Shown here in pieces: positions 60,961-64,000 of a stretch of DNA of 64,000 nucleotides (position 1 is its first letter; every line of letters starts with the position of its first letter). This DNA comes from Haliclystus octoradiatus (taxonomy: Eukaryota; Cnidaria; Staurozoa; Stauromedusae; Haliclystidae), in NCBI GenBank assembly GCA_916610825.1, contig OU744453.1:10311826-10375825 (forward strand). Direction: 5' to 3'. Below the pieces are notes generated by a model. That model had not been told where the DNA came from, searched no databases, and saw only the letters and a list, made by a program, of their open reading frames with translations. A program made the translations under genes and the position numbers.

Positions 60961-62390
60961 TCCGAAAATCTCTTTGAAATCCTAGATGCTAAAACAGATA
61001 GAGAATTTTTCACATAGTTTTATTTGCTTTGCACAAATTTTTACGGAAAAGATCATCTGCCGCATATTACTCACCAGGTTTTCAATTCTATTGGGGATGA
61101 CAACTCCATCATAGACGGAAGATGGCATCAGGGTCACACATCTGAATGCTTAATCCCTCTACAAGCTATACAATCAGCCAGCAAGAAGGCAGCAAAGACA
61201 GCTAAAGATATGCGGGACATGTGTAAAAACTTTTTTATGTAACTGCACGGTAGATTGAGAGGCTCTGTGGCGGTTGCTTCTTTGCCAATTCAGTAAACTT
61301 TGATGTCAAAGAGAACGTCTCCAATTCTCTTTTTCGCAATAACTCTTTCAAGTTTTGTGAACGAATTTAGAGTATTGCCAACATGCATAGCATAGTGATC
61401 AATAGGTTCTTTTGATGCTGTATCACTTGAAATTATCACAGGCTTATTCAAGGCATTAATGCATTCCTTGAGCGTTGAAATTTTTTGAAAATCTTTCTCT
61501 TTCCTAACTTCTTTTTTATTTGTTTTTTGGTCTTTACTTGTTGATGTTTAATCATAACTATCTTCCATGATTTCACTGCTATCCGAATCAATTGCAATAC
61601 CAGATTAAGTGCTGTCCCTACTCTTACCTGCCTGCATCAAAGGAACCAAAACTTTCAGTAGCTGTAAATATTGTCAAGTTGGCTCGTAGAGTCATTAGTG
61701 CCTTGGCCAGACTTTGTTTGTTTCACTTTTGCGGTCTCTCTGTCTAACTTTGATCTTACTGACTGAATCTTTAACTTTATTTCAGTCACATCTATATCCA
61801 TTTGGTTCGAGATCTCTTCAAGGGCTTTAGCTTAACATCTCTCAGATGATACTGCTTGGGCGTCCCAAAGGTATTTCCTTTCTTCAAGTAATGATATCAA
61901 TGTTACTACAATCTTTTTCTTCCAGTTTGGATTTTCTTTTGGGGCTTTTGCACTCGCAGCTGTGGCCTTTTTGTATACAATCAAAGTTATAATTTGTCAA
62001 AGTTCCAATGTTTGGAGAAGGCGTGGTAAGCACAATATGTAAATTGCGGACCACAATTAGATAAAACGTCATAGGAATCCCATGGTGACTGAAGACTTTT
62101 TTTTAAGGGATGGATAGCAGAAATAGCCTACACAGGTTGGATAAATGAGGAATTTCAACAAGCTTAATTTTAACGAATTTAACTTAGTTAATCAAGTAAT
62201 GAATCAATAAAAACACACACACAGTTTGCTTAGTGCTATATTTATTTGTAATTTTGTCACTGCTAACATGCAAGGACTCACTTCTTTTATTTTTACCTTA
62301 GTTTCACAGTAACAAGTTTAAAATACAAAGGTGAACAATAAGATGTTATTGTTTAGACAATGGACTATTGTATAAACCAAGACGTTAACC
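60961..62390. other. No intact gene; probable remains of the same repeat
   Basis: Short open pieces on both strands (plus 61024-61242, minus 61884-62072 with a Cys-rich CIQKGHSCECKSPK). They may belong to the decayed ORF next door. Nothing complete is readable. Confidence 0.3.
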
Positions 62391-62391
62391 C

Positions 62392-62550
62392 CTGCAAAAA
62401 TAATCCATGAGTTCATGAACAGTTTATGAACTTCATGAACAGTTCATGAACATTTTTTTGTTGGTTCATGAACAGTTCATAAACAATCACAAAGAGTTCA
62501 TGAACACTTCATGAATCGGTTCATGAACTCATGAACTTTTTTCGCGGGGG
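62392..62550. mobile_element. Foldback MITE rich in TTCATGAAC
   Basis: The left end CCCCTGCAAAAATAATCC and the right end TTTTTTCGCGGGGG are roughly inverse. Between them GTTCATGAAC-type palindromes occur about seven times. The motif is shared with the tandem pair at 35271-35880. Confidence 0.6.
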
Positions 62551-62814
62551 CTCACAGAGGATGCCGCATGAAGGCTCTTGGCAAACTTTATCCCCCATTT
62601 ACAGTATTTGTATTACAATATACATGAATGCATCCCATTTGATGAATATTAGCTTTCTCCAACACTACATGAACTAATAACTACAGAAAACTAGCAAAAT
62701 GTATGTCAAACCTTTCAATATAATACAAGTTTATTATATTTTGAGTGAATCATAGTATTATTAAGTGAGTCAACATGAGTGAATATAAATGAAACAAAGA
62801 TTAGTCAAGTTTCA

Positions 62815-62854
62815 CCGTGACTCTGAGTTTCGCGCTTGTGCGCTCTTCAGACAG
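62815..62854 (-). ncRNA. Second minimal type I hammerhead ribozyme
   Basis: Minus strand: stem I CTGT (62854-62851) with ACGG (62818-62815) including one G-U pair. CTGAAGA is 62850-62844. Stem II is GCGC/GCGC with loop ACAA (62843-62832). GAAA is 62831-62828. Stem III is CTC/GAG on one base (62827-62821), and TC is at the cleavage site (62820-62819). All core bases are present. It is sequence-related to the PLE ribozyme at 1701-1740 but has no PLE ORF beside it, so it is probably a solitary terminal piece of a PLE. Confidence 0.82.
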
Positions 62855-63159
62855 AATTTATTCTATAAGTGAATATAGATTATTATTAAAAGCAGGTAGG
62901 CATAATTATGTATGCGGTATATAATAAAGCAATATATGTTCCTGCAGCCAACAAATGATAAAGAAAATATTAATCATCAATAAAAACAAAACTAGCAATT
63001 GCAAGAAGCATTAACATGAGATCTTTGTACGCATGTCCTCAGCCGTCTTTTCTTTATAAAACTTTTCAGCTAGTGCCTATCTTATAGCTACTGCAGCTTT
63101 GTTTGTCTTTGTTAAGGTTTGATTGTTGTTGGTGACTTTTGTCATGTCCAATACATTTC
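62855..63159. other. No gene seen
   Basis: AT-rich stretch between the ribozyme and the 3' end of the transposase. It could hold the rest of a PLE terminal region and the end of the Harbinger element. I could not mark a border. Confidence 0.35.
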
Positions 63160-63992
63160 TTATAGCTTTCTGTCTCTCATATGTCTAGTTGCAGGGTCGA
63201 TTGTTAGGTCCAGATTGGATGGTAATCCTGCCTCCTTCATTCGGATGCACAAGTTGTGTAATATAATGCATGTCAAAGTTGCATACTTGGTTTGCTCCAA
63301 ACCGCTTTCCCCTTTTCTTTGCAAAAATTGCCACTGACTTTTCAGTTGGCCGAATGCACACTCTGCAACCATGCGTGCTCTGCTCAACCTGTAATTGCAA
63401 TAATGATATTTCTTGCTCAATGTAGCACTAGTAAATGGCTTGGTAAGAAATGCGTCCATTTGGAAGGCAGAGTCAGCAAGAATCAATGGAGGTATTACCA
63501 CATCTCCTTCTTTTTGAATAAATTATGGCAGTAATGTATCATTGTGGATGCGCCTATATATATATCTGTTGCCTGAAAAATTATAGAATCGTGCGAGTTT
63601 CCAGGGAAACCGGAACTACCCCAAACAAAATGATATTTGGCATCTACCAAAGCCATTAAAACCACAGAGTTTAGAATTTTTGAAGTTGTGGTACTCTTTA
63701 GCTGAGTGAGCACCATCAGTAGGACACTTATGGGAATATGGCATCCATCTAATGCAGCCCAAGCATAAGGGAACTGCCAATGCTCCTCCATATCAGCAAT
63801 TTTCTCCTCGATAACAGCAGATGATGCTGGTTCAGGCAATAATGAATCCACCTCGGACTCCCAAAGAACGGAAACCATGACTTGACACACTTCATGAACG
63901 ATGATTGATACTGTGGACGTCCTAAGCTCCGCCATCCCTGAAATAGTGTTAAAGTAATCGCCTCTCCCTAGCCTGTACAAACACAGGGCCAA
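63160..63992 (-). pseudogene. PIF/Harbinger (HARBI1-like) transposase, cut by window end
   Basis: DDE nuclease of a PIF/Harbinger DNA transposon. From the window end inward: YRLGRGDYFNTISGMAEL and ELRTSTVSIIVHEVCQV (helical domain). FPYAWAALDGCHIPI has the first catalytic Asp. WGSSGFPGNSHDSIIFQ is the usual PG..HDS block. PPLILADSAFQ is next, then RARMVAECAFGQLKSQW with the final acidic residue. The last two blocks are in another frame than the first part. The switch is near 63,500 at a T-run, so there is one frameshift. The N-terminus lies beyond position 64000. It is far less decayed than the copy at 47690-48964 and belongs to another family. Confidence 0.88.
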
Positions 63993-64000
63993 ACATAAAG

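Noticed and set aside
61024-61242. A 72-codon plus-strand ORF ending MRDMCKNFFM as a separate gene
   Set aside because: It lies inside decayed repeat sequence, with no acceptor, promoter or homologous features that I could recognise.

Overview
This 64 kb window is nuclear DNA from an AT-rich animal, most likely a marine invertebrate. The reasons are spliced genes with GT..AG introns, a NOC2-like and a BUD22-like ribosome-biogenesis gene, and a dense mix of mobile elements typical of invertebrates: a Penelope-like element with a GIY-YIG nuclease, CR1-like LINEs whose ORF1 carries an esterase, PIF/Harbinger and hAT elements, and tRNA-derived SINEs. The species is not resolved.

Layout. 0-6.7 kb holds element remains: a Penelope-like element (PLE) 3' half followed by a textbook minimal hammerhead ribozyme, an LTR-element integrase fossil, a hAT-like MITE and a SINE with target-site duplications. 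6.7-26.75 kb is a tandem array with a period of about 6.62 kb. It has a partial leading piece, a LINE insertion, two full units and a shortened third unit. Each unit carries a four-exon minus-strand gene for a 629-630 aa charged protein that I do not recognise, with a TGACGTCA site about 100 bp upstream of its start codon. The second unit is a chimera of the first and third, as expected from unequal crossing-over. 26.75-28.4 kb has a foldback element, a second SINE, a CR1-like fragment and a long (ATC)n microsatellite. 28.4-34.7 kb is a full-length two-ORF LINE with intact reading frames, inserted inside that microsatellite.

36.2-58.5 kb is the host-gene core. A single-exon SRFBP1/BUD22 homologue on the minus strand is head-to-head with a NOC2L (NOC2) homologue on the plus strand. 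The two start codons are about 170 bp apart, so both ribosome-assembly factors probably share one promoter. I could place 14 consecutive NOC2L exons (551 codons, all phases consistent). The C-terminal exons must lie beyond the window. The NOC2L introns are packed with elements: a 2.36 kb hAT element with four octamer/CCAAT modules, a PIF/Harbinger copy, and several MITEs, one nested in another.

58.5-64 kb is the large next NOC2L intron. It holds PIF/Harbinger pieces, a decayed ORF of unknown class on the minus strand, a foldback rich in TTCATGAA, and a second hammerhead ribozyme. A hAT element has also split a third hammerhead-like motif in NOC2L intron 1. The most interesting signals are the hammerhead set, the chimeric tandem array around an orphan gene, the divergent ribosome-biogenesis pair and the microsatellite-embedded LINE.
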